DNA of 64,000 bases from Herbaspirillum sp. ST 5-3 (GTDB taxonomy: Bacteria; Pseudomonadota; Gammaproteobacteria; Burkholderiales; Burkholderiaceae_D), in the NCBI RefSeq assembly GCF_004804275.1, contig NZ_STGI01000001.1, positions 124,001 through 188,000 on the forward strand, written 5' to 3'. The position numbers were made by a program, and so were the translations under genes. Under the pieces are notes generated by a model, which did no database searches, was not told the origin of the DNA, and was given only the letters and a program-made list of their open reading frames with translations. The first letter of the stretch is position 1. Each line of letters starts with the position of its first letter. This document shows positions 25,050 to 34,446 of the stretch, one piece after another.

Positions 25050-25790
25050 TCAGGATCCTGACGGCCAGGCTGCGCGCAACAAGGCCGGCAACACCTCGCC
25101 CGCCTTGCCGCGCAAGACATACTGCGCAATCTCATCATGACTGGTGACTTCCGGATTGATCTGAATCACGGTCTTGCCACAGGCGCGCGCATGACGCGGC
25201 AAACTCGCGGCCGGCTCGACGAGACTCGATGTCCCGACACAGAAAAATACATCCGTCGCATCCATTGCTTCGGCCGCCCGCTCCCACGCCTGCGCCGGTA
25301 AAGCTTCACCGAACCACACGACACCGGGCCGCACCAGACCACCGCAATACGGACAGGTCGGCGGCACCTCGTCATCCTTGATCTCTGCCACTGATCGCCG
25401 ACATTCGGAACAGAGGTTGTCCAGCAGATTTCCATGCAACTCGATCACATCGCTGCTGCCCGCGCGTTGATGCAGACCATCCACATTCTGCGTGATGACC
25501 GTAACGTGTTCGACCAGTCGTTCCAGTTGCACGATTGCCAGATGCGCCGGATTGGGCAACACGTCGCGTATCAGTTTGCGTCGCCAGGCATACCAGTTCC
25601 ACACGGTGACCGGATCGCGGCGGAAGGCTTCCGGCGTGGCCAGGTCCTCGGCACGGAATTGCGCCCACAGGCCGGTCTGCGCATCACGGAAAGTTGGAAT
25701 GCCGCTCTCCGCAGAAACGCCCGCGCCGGTAAAAATCGTGATTCGCCGTGCGGCGCGCAGTTTCTCCAGCAGTTCAGGATCGAAGTGCAT
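25050..25790 (-). CDS. cobB: NAD-dependent protein deacylase, sirtuin
   Basis: A 246-residue Sir2 enzyme with the NAD motif GAGVSAESGIPTFR (~22-35), TQNVDGLHQRAG, the catalytic His in ELHGNL and four zinc cysteines (CSEC and CPYC). The segment WNWYAWRRK has the Tyr-x-x-Arg pair typical of class III (SIRT5/CobB-like) sirtuins, which also remove succinyl groups. It deacylates lysines using NAD. Start at ATG 25790; the RBS is weak. Confidence 0.88.
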   Translation of the reverse strand: MHFDPELLEKLRAARRITIFTGAGVSAESGIPTFRDAQTGLWAQFRAEDLATPEAFRRDPVTVWNWYAWRRKLIRDVLPNPAHLAIVQLERLVEHVTVITQNVDGLHQRAGSSDVIELHGNLLDNLCSECRRSVAEIKDDEVPPTCPYCGGLVRPGVVWFGEALPAQAWERAAEAMDATDVFFCVGTSSLVEPAASLPRHARACGKTVIQINPEVTSHDEIAQYVLRGKAGEVLPALLRAAWPSGS

Positions 25791-25840
25791 GGTGTAAAAA
25801 TTAGCGGGAGGGAATGTGCAGTATAGCCATGCGTTGCCGT

Positions 25841-26173
25841 TCAACGCGGCGCGTCGATTTTCGCAAGCGCCTGCCGAATCTCATTGGCACTGCCCGGCCG
25901 GACCAGGCGCGCGATTTCCTTGCCCTTGTCGAGAAAAACCAGCGTGGGCCAAAGCTTCACCCTGAACGAGCGGCCCAACGGTCGGCCGCTGCCATCCTCG
26001 ACCTTGATGTGGCGTACATCGGGATGTTCAGTGAAGGCTGAGGACAGGAACGGCTGCGCGGCTCGACAGTAGCCGCACCACGGTGCGCCAAATTCAAGCA
26101 CCGTCGGGCCGTCAAGCGCATCGACCTCGGCGCGCGCCGGCTCCTTGGCCGCATAAGTGTCGTTCATTGCCAT
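25841..26173 (-). CDS. Thioredoxin-family protein
   Basis: A 110-residue single thioredoxin fold with the redox motif WCGYC (~residues 32-36) instead of the classical WCGPC, and the cis-proline in LWPTLVF. No signal peptide, so it should act in the cytoplasm as a disulfide reductase or as a partner of a specific enzyme. It is 50 nt upstream of the sirtuin gene and may be cotranscribed. Confidence 0.82.
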   Translation of the reverse strand: MAMNDTYAAKEPARAEVDALDGPTVLEFGAPWCGYCRAAQPFLSSAFTEHPDVRHIKVEDGSGRPLGRSFRVKLWPTLVFLDKGKEIARLVRPGSANEIRQALAKIDAPR

Positions 26174-26231
26174 GTCGATCTTCTCTGGAATGTCCTTTGG
26201 ATTGGATCATTCTAGAAGTGAACCGCCGCAA

Positions 26232-26459
26232 TTAAAAGAGGGATACGCCCTTCATGCCCGCCAGCAGGAAAAGCGCGCCTGCCGCAAGCGGAATGATCGA
26301 GTACGCGAGGAGGTGGATCCGGTTCCCCGTCTGCTCGCCGAACAATTGCTTCAGCGCCTGCAGCTTGGACAGCTTTTGAGGATGGGCATAGCGAAAATAG
26401 GTGGTGTACAGCCCGAAGAGAAGTACTGCGATACCGACGATGAGGGTGGTGGTGTTCAT
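26232..26459 (-). CDS. Small two-helix membrane protein, unknown function
   Basis: A 75-residue protein with membrane segments at about 5-25 and 50-70 and a charged, Lys/Gln-rich loop (HPQKLSKLQALKQLFGEQTG) between. It appears to be a real gene: codon use matches its neighbours and it fills the gap between the thioredoxin and EamA genes. No family recognised. Confidence 0.6.
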   Translation of the reverse strand: MNTTTLIVGIAVLLFGLYTTYFRYAHPQKLSKLQALKQLFGEQTGNRIHLLAYSIIPLAAGALFLLAGMKGVSLF

Positions 26460-26552
26460 TGTTTATCCTGGCCATGGCCTAAAGGCTTACACGGACGTGC
26501 CCGCGCATCTTGCCATGATTGAACAGCAGTCACAACATCGCATGCCCGGCAC

Positions 26553-27446
26553 TCACGCGGCCGCTTCCTCCGCGATCGGCTCTTGCGTCTGTTTCGGCCG
26601 TTGCGCCAGCAGGATGACCGCTGCAAGCACCATGACGCCGCCCAGCAATTGCCCGGCGCTGACCGATTCGCCAAGCAATGCCACACCCAGGCACAAGGTA
26701 ATGACCGGCTCCAGGGTCGAGATGATGGATGCCTGCGACGCACCGATATGCTTGATACCGATGAGGAAAAAGGCGATCGCGATCACGGTGGAGAACAAGG
26801 CAATCGCCGCAATCGCCAGCCAGGCGGTCGTCCCGGACGGCAGCGCGGCGCCGCCCGCGATGGCAAACGAAGTGTTTCCGATCGCGGCGGTGGCCATGAT
26901 CACCAGCGTACCGGCGAGCGGATCGGTGCCGATGGTCAATCGACCACCGGTCACGATGTAGACCGCATAGATGCCGGCCGCCAGCAGGCCCAGCGCGATA
27001 CCGAGCGGCTGGCCTTGCAGATTGCCGCCCAGGGTGATCGCCATGCCGGCAATCGCCAGGGCGAGCAGCATCAGCGTGCGACGGTCCAGCTTTTCCCATC
27101 CGAGGGCGACGGCCAGCATGGTGACCAGCACCGGATAAATGTACAACAGCAAACCAACCAGTCCGCTACTTGCATAGCGCAGCGCGGTGAAATAACACTG
27201 CGCCTGCCCGGTGTACAACAAGCCCATCAGCACAAAGCCGGTCAGCACGCGGCCGCGCGGCATGTGCAGCCGCTTCATCCACACAATCGGCGCCAGGAAA
27301 ACCGTCGCCAGCACGAAGCGCCAGGCCAGCAGCATGGTCGTGCTTACCCCGGTCGCGTAGGCAATCTTGGCAAAAATGGCAACGCTGCCAAAGCCGAGAG
27401 CGGATAGCAAGACAAGGGCGACAGCGGATTGACGGGACATGGCCAT
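26553..27446 (-). CDS. DMT-superfamily (EamA) transporter
   Basis: A 297-residue protein with about ten membrane helices in two EamA repeats (GLVGLLLYIYPVLVTMLA; ASIISTLEPVITLCLGVALL). It probably exports a small metabolite or amino acid. The ATG at 27446 or 27440 is the likely start; the frame continues upstream to 27557, towards the divergent LysR gene at 27573. It is a separate paralogue from the EamA gene at 20328. Confidence 0.85.
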   Translation of the reverse strand: MAMSRQSAVALVLLSALGFGSVAIFAKIAYATGVSTTMLLAWRFVLATVFLAPIVWMKRLHMPRGRVLTGFVLMGLLYTGQAQCYFTALRYASSGLVGLLLYIYPVLVTMLAVALGWEKLDRRTLMLLALAIAGMAITLGGNLQGQPLGIALGLLAAGIYAVYIVTGGRLTIGTDPLAGTLVIMATAAIGNTSFAIAGGAALPSGTTAWLAIAAIALFSTVIAIAFFLIGIKHIGASQASIISTLEPVITLCLGVALLGESVSAGQLLGGVMVLAAVILLAQRPKQTQEPIAEEAAA

Positions 27447-27572
27447 GGTGCGAAGAGCAAATCTGGTTAGGGGTAGCGAGGATGAACATCTCTTGTACGT
27501 CAGTGTATTTGCTTGCACACGTGGGAACAAACCAATATTCTTGACGGATTGACCCAATCAAATTGAGGCATC

Positions 27573-28484
27573 ATGCATTACCGCCTGCCACCCCTGCCTG
27601 CCATCCGCGCTTTCGAAACTGCGGCCCGCTATGGCGGCTTTCAGAGTGCCGGCGAGGAGTTGCATGTCTCCGCGGGCGCAGTTGCCCATCAGGTCAAGCT
27701 GCTGGAAAACTGGCTGGGCGTGGCCTTGTTCCAGCGCTTGCCGCGCGGCGTGGTGCTGACGCCCGCCGGGCGCCAATACGCCGAGGCTCTTCGGCCGTTG
27801 TTAAGTGGCCTTGCCGAAGTCTCGGAAACGATCCGGCATCGCGGCGATGAACGGGTAGTAACCGTCACCTCGGTGCCGTCGCTGGTCGCGCGCTGGCTGA
27901 TGCCGCGGCTCGGCCGCCTGCGCGAACAGCATCCCGACATCGACATGCGCGTCCTCGCCTCGCTGCATCCGGTCGATTTCCTGCGCGAAGGCGTCGACGT
28001 CGCGATCAGGCTCGGCACCGGCCCGTATCCAGGGCTGAAGGACGACATGCTGATGGAAGAATGGTTCTCGGCAGTCTGCAGTCCCGCCTTCAAGGCAGCG
28101 GCGGTCGATCTGCGCGAACCGGGTGACCTGTTGCGCTATCCGCTGCTGCACGATGAAGTGGAAATGCGCATCCCCGACGAAATCAACTGGACGCGCTGGT
28201 TGCAGGCTTTCGGCATCAACTACGCCGGCGCGGCACGGCCGAGTTTCTCGCACACCTATCTGACGCTGGAAGCGGCGGCAAACGGCCAGGGCGTGGCGAT
28301 TGCGGCAGAACCTTTCATCGAGGAAGATTTACGATCAGGCCGACTGGCAAGGCTCTTTCCGCAGCGCGTGCGCGGTCCTTACGGGTTTCATCTGCTTCGC
28401 CTGCCGGAAGCGGAAGCGCGGCCGTCGGTCAAAGCCTTCTGCGAATGGATCAAGAAGGAAGCGCAGGCATCCTCGGCGCAATGA
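27573..28484 (+). CDS. LysR-family regulator (GcvA-like)
   Basis: A 303-residue protein starting LPPLPAIRAFETAARYGGFQ, the N-terminal HTH layout of GcvA-type LysR proteins, with a PBP2 domain (VDVAIRLGTGPYPGL; EAAANGQGVAIAAEPFI). It is divergent from the EamA transporter, which is its most likely target. Confidence 0.87.
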   Translation: MHYRLPPLPAIRAFETAARYGGFQSAGEELHVSAGAVAHQVKLLENWLGVALFQRLPRGVVLTPAGRQYAEALRPLLSGLAEVSETIRHRGDERVVTVTSVPSLVARWLMPRLGRLREQHPDIDMRVLASLHPVDFLREGVDVAIRLGTGPYPGLKDDMLMEEWFSAVCSPAFKAAAVDLREPGDLLRYPLLHDEVEMRIPDEINWTRWLQAFGINYAGAARPSFSHTYLTLEAAANGQGVAIAAEPFIEEDLRSGRLARLFPQRVRGPYGFHLLRLPEAEARPSVKAFCEWIKKEAQASSAQ

Positions 28485-28538
28485 ACTGCGCTCCCGATCG
28501 CTCGATACAGGTCTGCCCCGCACGTCCGTCAAACTCGT

Positions 28539-29747
28539 TCACTCGGTGTAACGTCCCAGGGTGACGATCCGGAGAATCACCTTGTACATCATGTAAGCCG
28601 CGCCGTACCAGGCCCGCTCATACCAGGGAATGTTGGCGTAATCTTCCAGCCGGACGCGCGTGCCCTCTTCCACCGCGTGCTCGATGCGCATGCGCAAGGC
28701 ATGCGCGAATGCGTGGTCCTTCACCACGATGTTCGCCTCCTGATTGATCAGAAGACTCAGTCCGTCCCAGTTGCTGGAACCAACCGTCGCCCACTCGTCA
28801 TCGACCACCGCAACCTTCCCGTGCAACTGGGTCTTGCGATACTCCACGACTTTGACGCCGCTTTTCAGCAGCTTGGGATAGAAGGAATGCGCGACCGCAT
28901 CCTGAATGCGGAACTGTCCCACGCCGATCAGCAAGGTGACGTCGACACCCCGCGATGCGGCCGATGCCAGACCATCCCGCAGTTTGCGGCCCGGCGCGAA
29001 ATAGGGATTGGCAAGCAAGGCACTCTTGCGCGCGCCGCCGAGGGCCTTCAGGTAGGTCTTTTGAATCGTGCGCCGATTCCGCAGATTGTCGCGCACCACA
29101 AATGCGGCGAGCGAGGGCCCTTCCTCAATAGTCGGGCCGGTAAAACGCCGCTCGAGAAAACGTTCCCAGCGGTATTTCAGTCCCAGTCCCGCCAGCAGCA
29201 TCCAGTGCGCCTGCATCTCGTGATGGATGGTCACCACCAGCGGGCCGTTGATCTGCACGGCGAAGTCCCAGCGCGGCGCCGGCAAGGGCGTGTTGAATCC
29301 ATCATCTGACACATAGTCGTAATTGATGTTGAGCCCGCCAAGAAATGCCACCTGCCGGTCCACCACGCAAATCTTCCGGTGGGTGCGCGTAATGCCGCGC
29401 CTGAACCAGGCGTTGAAGACGCGATGATTGACGCCGCCCTCGCGCAGTATTTGATTCAGGCTGACGGATTGCCGATGCCCGGTGCCGAGCCAGTCGGTAA
29501 TGACATTGACCGATACGCCTCGGCTCGCGGCACGCAGCAGCGCATCCTTCACTCGGTTGCCGGTTTCATCCAGCGTGAAGATATAGGTTTCGAGAAAGAT
29601 TTCGAAGTGCGCTGCGTCGATCGCGGCAATCAATGCCGGAAAGAATTCGGCGCCACAATACAGAAGCCTGATTTTGTTGTGAGCGGTAAATTCTACCGAA
29701 CGCATAAAGGGGGGGAACCACTCCGGGAATGTAATCTTGGCGAGCAT
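28539..29747 (-). CDS. clsB: Cardiolipin synthase B-type phospholipase D protein
   Basis: A 402-residue PLD-superfamily enzyme with two HKD motifs: HRKICVVD (~116-123) and LHGKVAVVDD (~301-310), each followed by a G-G/S-x-N segment (GGLNIN; GSSNWD). It joins phosphatidyl groups to form cardiolipin. The adjacent endonuclease/exonuclease/phosphatase gene reproduces the ybhP-clsB pairing of E. coli, which supports the ClsB call over ClsA/C. Start at ATG 29747; ATG 29705 (MRSVEF) is the alternative. It is 26 nt downstream of the ybhP-like gene. Confidence 0.88.
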   Translation of the reverse strand: MLAKITFPEWFPPFMRSVEFTAHNKIRLLYCGAEFFPALIAAIDAAHFEIFLETYIFTLDETGNRVKDALLRAASRGVSVNVITDWLGTGHRQSVSLNQILREGGVNHRVFNAWFRRGITRTHRKICVVDRQVAFLGGLNINYDYVSDDGFNTPLPAPRWDFAVQINGPLVVTIHHEMQAHWMLLAGLGLKYRWERFLERRFTGPTIEEGPSLAAFVVRDNLRNRRTIQKTYLKALGGARKSALLANPYFAPGRKLRDGLASAASRGVDVTLLIGVGQFRIQDAVAHSFYPKLLKSGVKVVEYRKTQLHGKVAVVDDEWATVGSSNWDGLSLLINQEANIVVKDHAFAHALRMRIEHAVEEGTRVRLEDYANIPWYERAWYGAAYMMYKVILRIVTLGRYTE

Positions 29748-29773
29748 TCTACATCGGCGGAGTGGAAGCACCC

Positions 29774-30568
29774 CTATTTGAGTGCCAGTGAAGCAAGAAT
29801 GGGAGCATGGTCGGATAGTTTCGCCCACAAGGCTCCGTGCAGCACCTGCGCCGACTCGATCTGGAATCCGCGCACGTATATCCGATCCAGTCGCAGCCAG
29901 GGGAGCGCCGCCGGGAAAGTGCGGGCAGGCTTGATTTTCGGCCCACGTCCGCTCAGCATGCGCAGGTAAGAGCCAAAGCCGCGCGAGGAAAGATTGCCGT
30001 CGAATACTTCGGTGACGCCGAGGTACTCGCGCAGGGAATCGCTCAACTGATTGGTCCAGTCATTGAAATCGCCGGCAATGATCAATGGCGCTTCGGGCGG
30101 CGAAGACGTCAGCACGGCTTCGATCAGCGCATCGGTCTGCCGCTTCCGGCTGCCCGCGAACAAGCCGAGATGAACCACATAACAATGCAGGTCGGCTTCA
30201 GGCGACTGGACGATGCAATGCAGGATTCCGCGCGCCTCGAAGGCGTGATCGGAAATATCGCGATTGCTCGACGCAACCACCGGAAAACGGCTCAGCAGCG
30301 CGTTGCCATGATGTCCATGGTCATACACCGCATTCATGCCATACACCGCCTCATGCGATTCGCCGGCAAGGAACTGATGCTGAGCCTGCTCCGGCCATAG
30401 CGTGGCGTGACGCGTCGCATACTTGTCGTGGCGTCCCTGCACTTCCTGCAGGAAGAAAATATCCGCCTCCATCGACGTCAATGCCTGCTTCAATGCGTGA
30501 ATGCGCGGCATGCTGCGCAATGAGCTGACGCCTTTGTGAATGTTATACGTCGCGATGCGAAGTTTCAT
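29774..30568 (-). CDS. Endonuclease/exonuclease/phosphatase family protein, YbhP-like
   Basis: A 264-residue EEP-fold protein. It has RIATYNIHKG at the start, QEV (metal-binding Glu, ~42), GDFND (~166-170) and the C-terminal SDHAPI (catalytic His). The fold covers DNases and phosphodiesterases including lipid phosphatases; linkage to clsB suggests phospholipid metabolism. No signal peptide. Confidence 0.85.
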   Translation of the reverse strand: MKLRIATYNIHKGVSSLRSMPRIHALKQALTSMEADIFFLQEVQGRHDKYATRHATLWPEQAQHQFLAGESHEAVYGMNAVYDHGHHGNALLSRFPVVASSNRDISDHAFEARGILHCIVQSPEADLHCYVVHLGLFAGSRKRQTDALIEAVLTSSPPEAPLIIAGDFNDWTNQLSDSLREYLGVTEVFDGNLSSRGFGSYLRMLSGRGPKIKPARTFPAALPWLRLDRIYVRGFQIESAQVLHGALWAKLSDHAPILASLALK

Positions 30569-30658
30569 GAAATTATTTTAGACCCTGTGAAACAGATGTG
30601 TAGGGTTCGATCGCGGTGCATGGAAATTGTTTCCGCGCGGCTTATTCCAAGTTAAGTT

Positions 30659-31156
30659 TTAATCTGCCTGCATGTACTTCGGCAGTTGCAGGATTGCCTC
30701 GGCATTGGATGGCGAAAAGCACTTGTCGGCCGCTTCACGGTAAGGCAGCCAGAGATGATCGACATGTTCGCGCGGGGCAAGCGTGATGGGGATATCGCGC
30801 GGCACCAGCAAGCCGAACACGTGCTCGGTATTCTGGAACACGCCAGGCGCGTAGCGATGGCGCCAGACGGGATAGATTTCATAGATATTGGACAGTCCCC
30901 AGTCGCGCAGGTTGGCGAGCGGAACGGCGTCGGCACGTCGCGCCGGATCGGACGCCCCGCCGACAATGCGGATTCCGGTTTCCTCGAACACTTCGCGCAT
31001 CGCAGTATCGATCAGCGGCTCGTCCGGCGCATCCTTCGAGCCGGTGACTGATTGCCAGTAGTCCTGCTTGTCCGCGCGTTCGATCAACAGCACATCGAGG
31101 TTTGCGCTGTAAATCACGACAAGAACCGACTCGGGAATTTTGTAAGGCTTAAGCAT
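30659..31156 (-). CDS. nudB: Dihydroneopterin triphosphate diphosphatase
   Basis: A 165-residue Nudix hydrolase. The Nudix box runs G-x5-E-x7-REVFEETGI (~39-61), and the segment WRHRYAPGVFQNTEHVF resembles NudB/FolQ. It removes pyrophosphate from dihydroneopterin triphosphate in folate synthesis. Linkage downstream of aspS is usual in betaproteobacteria and gammaproteobacteria, but here a terminator and a repeat element separate the two. Confidence 0.88.
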   Translation of the reverse strand: MLKPYKIPESVLVVIYSANLDVLLIERADKQDYWQSVTGSKDAPDEPLIDTAMREVFEETGIRIVGGASDPARRADAVPLANLRDWGLSNIYEIYPVWRHRYAPGVFQNTEHVFGLLVPRDIPITLAPREHVDHLWLPYREAADKCFSPSNAEAILQLPKYMQAD

Positions 31157-31223
31157 GCACCTTCAAGGACGTTTCACAGAAACTGTATGCCACATGATAA
31201 CCGATGGCGACAACAGCGTATGG

Positions 31224-31304
31224 GTCCACGAAAAACACAGAAATTCCCATAGCGTCAGCCCAGCCCGGTTTTCAACTTCCGTATCTTTTGTGTCTTCCGT
31301 GGAC
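31224..31304. repeat. Intergenic inverted-repeat element (REP-like)
   Basis: GTCCACGAAAAACACAGAA (31224-31242) and TTTTGTGTCTTCCGTGGAC (31286-31304) are 19-nt inverted arms matching at about 15 of 19 positions, around a 43-nt centre. Arms of the type CCACGAA...ACAC...GAA resemble a repeat found between genes in many bacterial genomes. It occupies most of the 218-bp gap between aspS and nudB. No second copy was noticed in the window. Confidence 0.55.
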
Positions 31305-31326
31305 AACAAGTCTTTACGCGTGAAAC

Positions 31327-31352
31327 AAAAAAGCGCGGATGTCTCCGCGCTT
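31327..31352 (-). terminator. Intrinsic terminator of aspS
   Basis: AAGCGCGGA (31331-31339) pairs with TCCGCGCTT (31344-31352) around a 4-nt loop, followed on the minus strand by TTTTTTG. It lies 22 nt after the aspS stop. Confidence 0.9.
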
Positions 31353-31374
31353 TCTTGATGGCGAAATACCTTGA

Positions 31375-33180
31375 TTACGCTTTCGCCGCCGGTTCGACAT
31401 TGCGCAAACGGATATGCAATTCACGCAACTGCTTCTCGTCGACTTCGGACGGCGCCTGGGTCAACAGACACTGCGCGCGCTGCGTCTTCGGGAAGGCAAT
31501 CACGTCGCGAATCGACTCGGCGCCCGTCATCATGGTCACGATGCGATCCAGGCCGAATGCCAGGCCGCCGTGCGGCGGAGCGCCATACTGCAGCGCGTCC
31601 AGCAGGAAGCCGAACTTGGCTTGTGCTTCTTCCGCCTCGATCTTGAGCGCGCGGAACACCTTGCTCTGCACGTCGGCACGATGGATACGCACCGAGCCAC
31701 CTCCCAGTTCCCAACCATTCAGCACCATGTCGTAAGCCTTCGCCAGTGCCTTGCCCGGATCGGTCTGCAGGAAGTCTTCGTGGCCATCCTTCGGCGAAGT
31801 AAACGGATGATGCGCGGCCACATAGCGCTGATCGTCCTCGTCGTATTCGAACATCGGGAAGTCGATCACCCACAGCGGCTTCCAGGTCTCCTCGAACAAG
31901 CCGTTCTTCTTGCCGAAATCGCTGTGGCCGATCTTCACACGCAATGCACCGATCGCATCGTTGACGACCTTGGCCTTGTCGGCGCCGAAGAAGATCAGGT
32001 CGCCATCCTGCGCGCCGGTCTGCTCGATGATCGCCGTCAGCGCGGCATCGTGCAGGTTCTTGACGATCGGCGATTGCAGGCCGTCGCGGCCCTTCGCTTT
32101 TTCATTGACCTTGATGTAGGCCAGGCCCTTGGCGCCATAGATTGCGACGAATTGCGTGTAGGCGTCGATCTCCGAACGCGGCATCGCGCCGCCGCCCGGC
32201 ACGCGCAGACCGACCACGCGGCCACCCTGCATGTTTGCAGCAGCGGAGAACACCTTGAAGTCCACGTCCTTCATCACATCGGTCAGGTCGGTGAACTGCA
32301 GCTTGACGCGCATGTCCGGCTTGTCGGAACCGTACATCCCCATCGCTTCGGAATATTGCATCACCGGGAACGGGTTCGGCAGGTCGATGTCGAGCACGTT
32401 CTTGAACACGCCGCGGATCATCCCTTCGAACAGGTCGCGGATTTCCTGCTCGTTCATGAACGAGGTTTCGCAGTCAATCTGCGTGAATTCCGGTTGACGG
32501 TCGGCGCGCAGGTCTTCATCGCGGAAGCACTTGGTAATCTGGTAGTAGCGGTCGAAGTTGGCGACCATCAGCAACTGTTTGAACAGCTGCGGCGACTGCG
32601 GCAGTGCGAAGAAATTGCCTGCGTTGACACGGGATGGCACCAGGTAGTCGCGCGCGCCTTCCGGCGTCGACTTGGTCAGCATCGGCGTTTCGATGTCGAT
32701 GAAGCCGTTCGCGTCGAGGAACTTGCGCACTTCCATCGTCACGCGATAGCGCAGGCGCAGATTGTTCTGCATCTGCGGGCGGCGCAGGTCGAGCACGCGA
32801 TGTGTCAGGCGTGTGGTTTCCGACAGGTTGTCGTCGTCGAGCTGGAACGGAGGCGTGACCGACGGGTTCAGCACTTCCAGCGCATGCGCCAGCACTTCGA
32901 TCTTGCCCGACTTCAGGTTGGCATTGGTGGTGCCTTCCGGACGATTGCGAACCAGGCCGGTGATGCGCACGCAAAACTCGTTGCGCACTGCTTCCGCGGT
33001 CTTGAATACGTCGGCACGATCCGGATCGCACACCACTTGCACCAGGCCTTCGCGGTCGCGCAAGTCGATGAAAATGACGCCACCGTGGTCGCGCCGGCGG
33101 TGTACCCAGCCGCACAGGCTGACGGTTTGGCCGAGAAGCTCCTCAGTGACGAGGCCGCAATAGTGAGTTCGCATAGACAT
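31375..33180 (-). CDS. aspS: Aspartyl-tRNA synthetase, bacterial type
   Basis: A 601-residue class II synthetase. It has an N-terminal OB anticodon-binding domain ([24 protein letters not shown], split across residues ~23-45), motif 2 ([19 protein letters not shown], ~218) and motif 3 ([15 protein letters not shown], near the end). The bacterial GAD insertion domain is present in the middle. It charges tRNA-Asp; whether it also charges tRNA-Asn cannot be told from this window. It follows fmdB and DUF502 in the usual betaproteobacterial order. Confidence 0.97.
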   Translation of the reverse strand: MSMRTHYCGLVTEELLGQTVSLCGWVHRRRDHGGVIFIDLRDREGLVQVVCDPDRADVFKTAEAVRNEFCVRITGLVRNRPEGTTNANLKSGKIEVLAHALEVLNPSVTPPFQLDDDNLSETTRLTHRVLDLRRPQMQNNLRLRYRVTMEVRKFLDANGFIDIETPMLTKSTPEGARDYLVPSRVNAGNFFALPQSPQLFKQLLMVANFDRYYQITKCFRDEDLRADRQPEFTQIDCETSFMNEQEIRDLFEGMIRGVFKNVLDIDLPNPFPVMQYSEAMGMYGSDKPDMRVKLQFTDLTDVMKDVDFKVFSAAANMQGGRVVGLRVPGGGAMPRSEIDAYTQFVAIYGAKGLAYIKVNEKAKGRDGLQSPIVKNLHDAALTAIIEQTGAQDGDLIFFGADKAKVVNDAIGALRVKIGHSDFGKKNGLFEETWKPLWVIDFPMFEYDEDDQRYVAAHHPFTSPKDGHEDFLQTDPGKALAKAYDMVLNGWELGGGSVRIHRADVQSKVFRALKIEAEEAQAKFGFLLDALQYGAPPHGGLAFGLDRIVTMMTGAESIRDVIAFPKTQRAQCLLTQAPSEVDEKQLRELHIRLRNVEPAAKA

Positions 33181-33266
33181 GATTGATTTCCAGTTTCAGA
33201 TTCTTTTTGATGATCCGTCGCCCGCTGAAGCACCAGGCACGGATCCGGATGAAAAAAATGCCGAGT

Positions 33267-33917
33267 TCAGATTTGTGGCGGAACAGCCTTCAAATTCTTC
33301 GATGCGGCGACCACATATTCGGGCGAAACCACGCCCATCGATACGATGTATTTCAATGCCTCATCGACGCTCATGTCGAGCTCGATCGCATCGGCCCGCG
33401 GCATCATGAGGAAGAAGCCGGAGGTCGGATTCGGGGTGGTCGGCACGTAGACGCTGATGTAATCGCCGGTCAGGTGATTCTTCACGTCACCGCCGGGCGT
33501 GCCGGTCAGAAACGCGATGGTCCAGGAACCCTCGCGCGGATACTGCACCAGCATCGCCTTACGGAACGCGTTGCCCGACGACGAGAACAAGGTGTCCGAT
33601 ACCTGCTTGACGCTGGAGTAGATCGAACTGACCACCGGGATGCGCGTCAACAGCAATTCCCAAGCATGGACCACCTGCTTGCCGACGAAATTGCGCGTCA
33701 ACAAACCCGTGACAAACACAAACAGCAAAGTCAGGATCGTACCGAGGCCCGGGATATGAAATCCGATCAGCGTTGCCGGTCGCCAACGCTCCGGCAGCAG
33801 CAGCAGCGACTGATCCATCGTGCCGATGACCAGATTCAACACCCAGAGCGTGATCGCCAGGGGTACCAGGACGAGCAGGCCGGTGACGAAATATTTGCGC
33901 ATGTTTGTCTTTGACAT
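33267..33917 (-). CDS. DUF502 membrane protein
   Basis: A 216-residue protein with two N-terminal membrane helices (~8-30 and ~50-75; YFVTGLLVLVPLAITLWVL and LGTILTLLFVFVTGLL) and a soluble part holding the family block STGNAFRK-like (SSSGNAFRKAMLVQYPREG) and GDYISVYVPTTPNPTSGF. Function unknown. It sits between fmdB and aspS, as in many betaproteobacteria. Confidence 0.88.
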   Translation of the reverse strand: MSKTNMRKYFVTGLLVLVPLAITLWVLNLVIGTMDQSLLLLPERWRPATLIGFHIPGLGTILTLLFVFVTGLLTRNFVGKQVVHAWELLLTRIPVVSSIYSSVKQVSDTLFSSSGNAFRKAMLVQYPREGSWTIAFLTGTPGGDVKNHLTGDYISVYVPTTPNPTSGFFLMMPRADAIELDMSVDEALKYIVSMGVVSPEYVVAASKNLKAVPPQI

Positions 33918-33954
33918 GAGGCGGACCGGCCGCCTCTCAAGGGGATTGTTGTCT

Positions 33955-34248
33955 TCAGGAGGCGGACGCTGCCGGACACGAAGCGCAGGACGTACTGCCC
34001 GAATCGGAGGATGCAGCCGTCTTGTCGGGCGCGGAACCGGTAGCCGGCGCGGACGTACCGCCGCTGCCGTTCCGGAAATCCGTCACATACCAGCCCGTGC
34101 CCTTCAGTTGAAAGCCGGCCGCCGTCAGTTGTTTCTTGAAGGTGCTCTTCGCGCAGGACGGGCAGTCCGTCAGGGGCGCGTCAGAGATCTTTTGCAGTAC
34201 ATCTTTAGTGAAACCGCATGTTTCGCAGCGATAAGCGTAAATCGGCAT
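33955..34248 (-). CDS. FmdB-family zinc-ribbon protein
   Basis: A 97-residue protein starting MPIYAYRCETCG, with CxxC pairs at CETC and CPSC forming a zinc ribbon, a conserved AGFQLKGTGWYVTDF segment, and a Ser/Ala/Gly-rich tail with two more cysteine-containing CxxC motifs (CASC). Start at ATG 34248, five codons after the first in-frame ATG. Possibly a regulator or nucleic-acid-binding protein; the role is not known. Confidence 0.85.
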   Translation of the reverse strand: MPIYAYRCETCGFTKDVLQKISDAPLTDCPSCAKSTFKKQLTAAGFQLKGTGWYVTDFRNGSGGTSAPATGSAPDKTAASSDSGSTSCASCPAASAS

Positions 34249-34446
34249 GGTAAATCCCCGCAAAAATCATCCAAAACCCTGAATTATAAAGGTTTTTGCG
34301 ACGACTTTGCGTGAATGCACGACAAGCGCGGACGCGAGAATGCGACAGCCCGCCGCAGTCGTGCCGACATATGGCTTTCCGTTGCAAAAGAAGCAACAAT
34401 TCGTGGTTGCTGAAGATTGTCCGCCTTGCATCGGCGCCGCCAAGCC

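Noticed and set aside
31414-33186. Long plus-strand open frame opposite aspS
   Set aside because: Antisense shadow; no motif, and aspS is certain.
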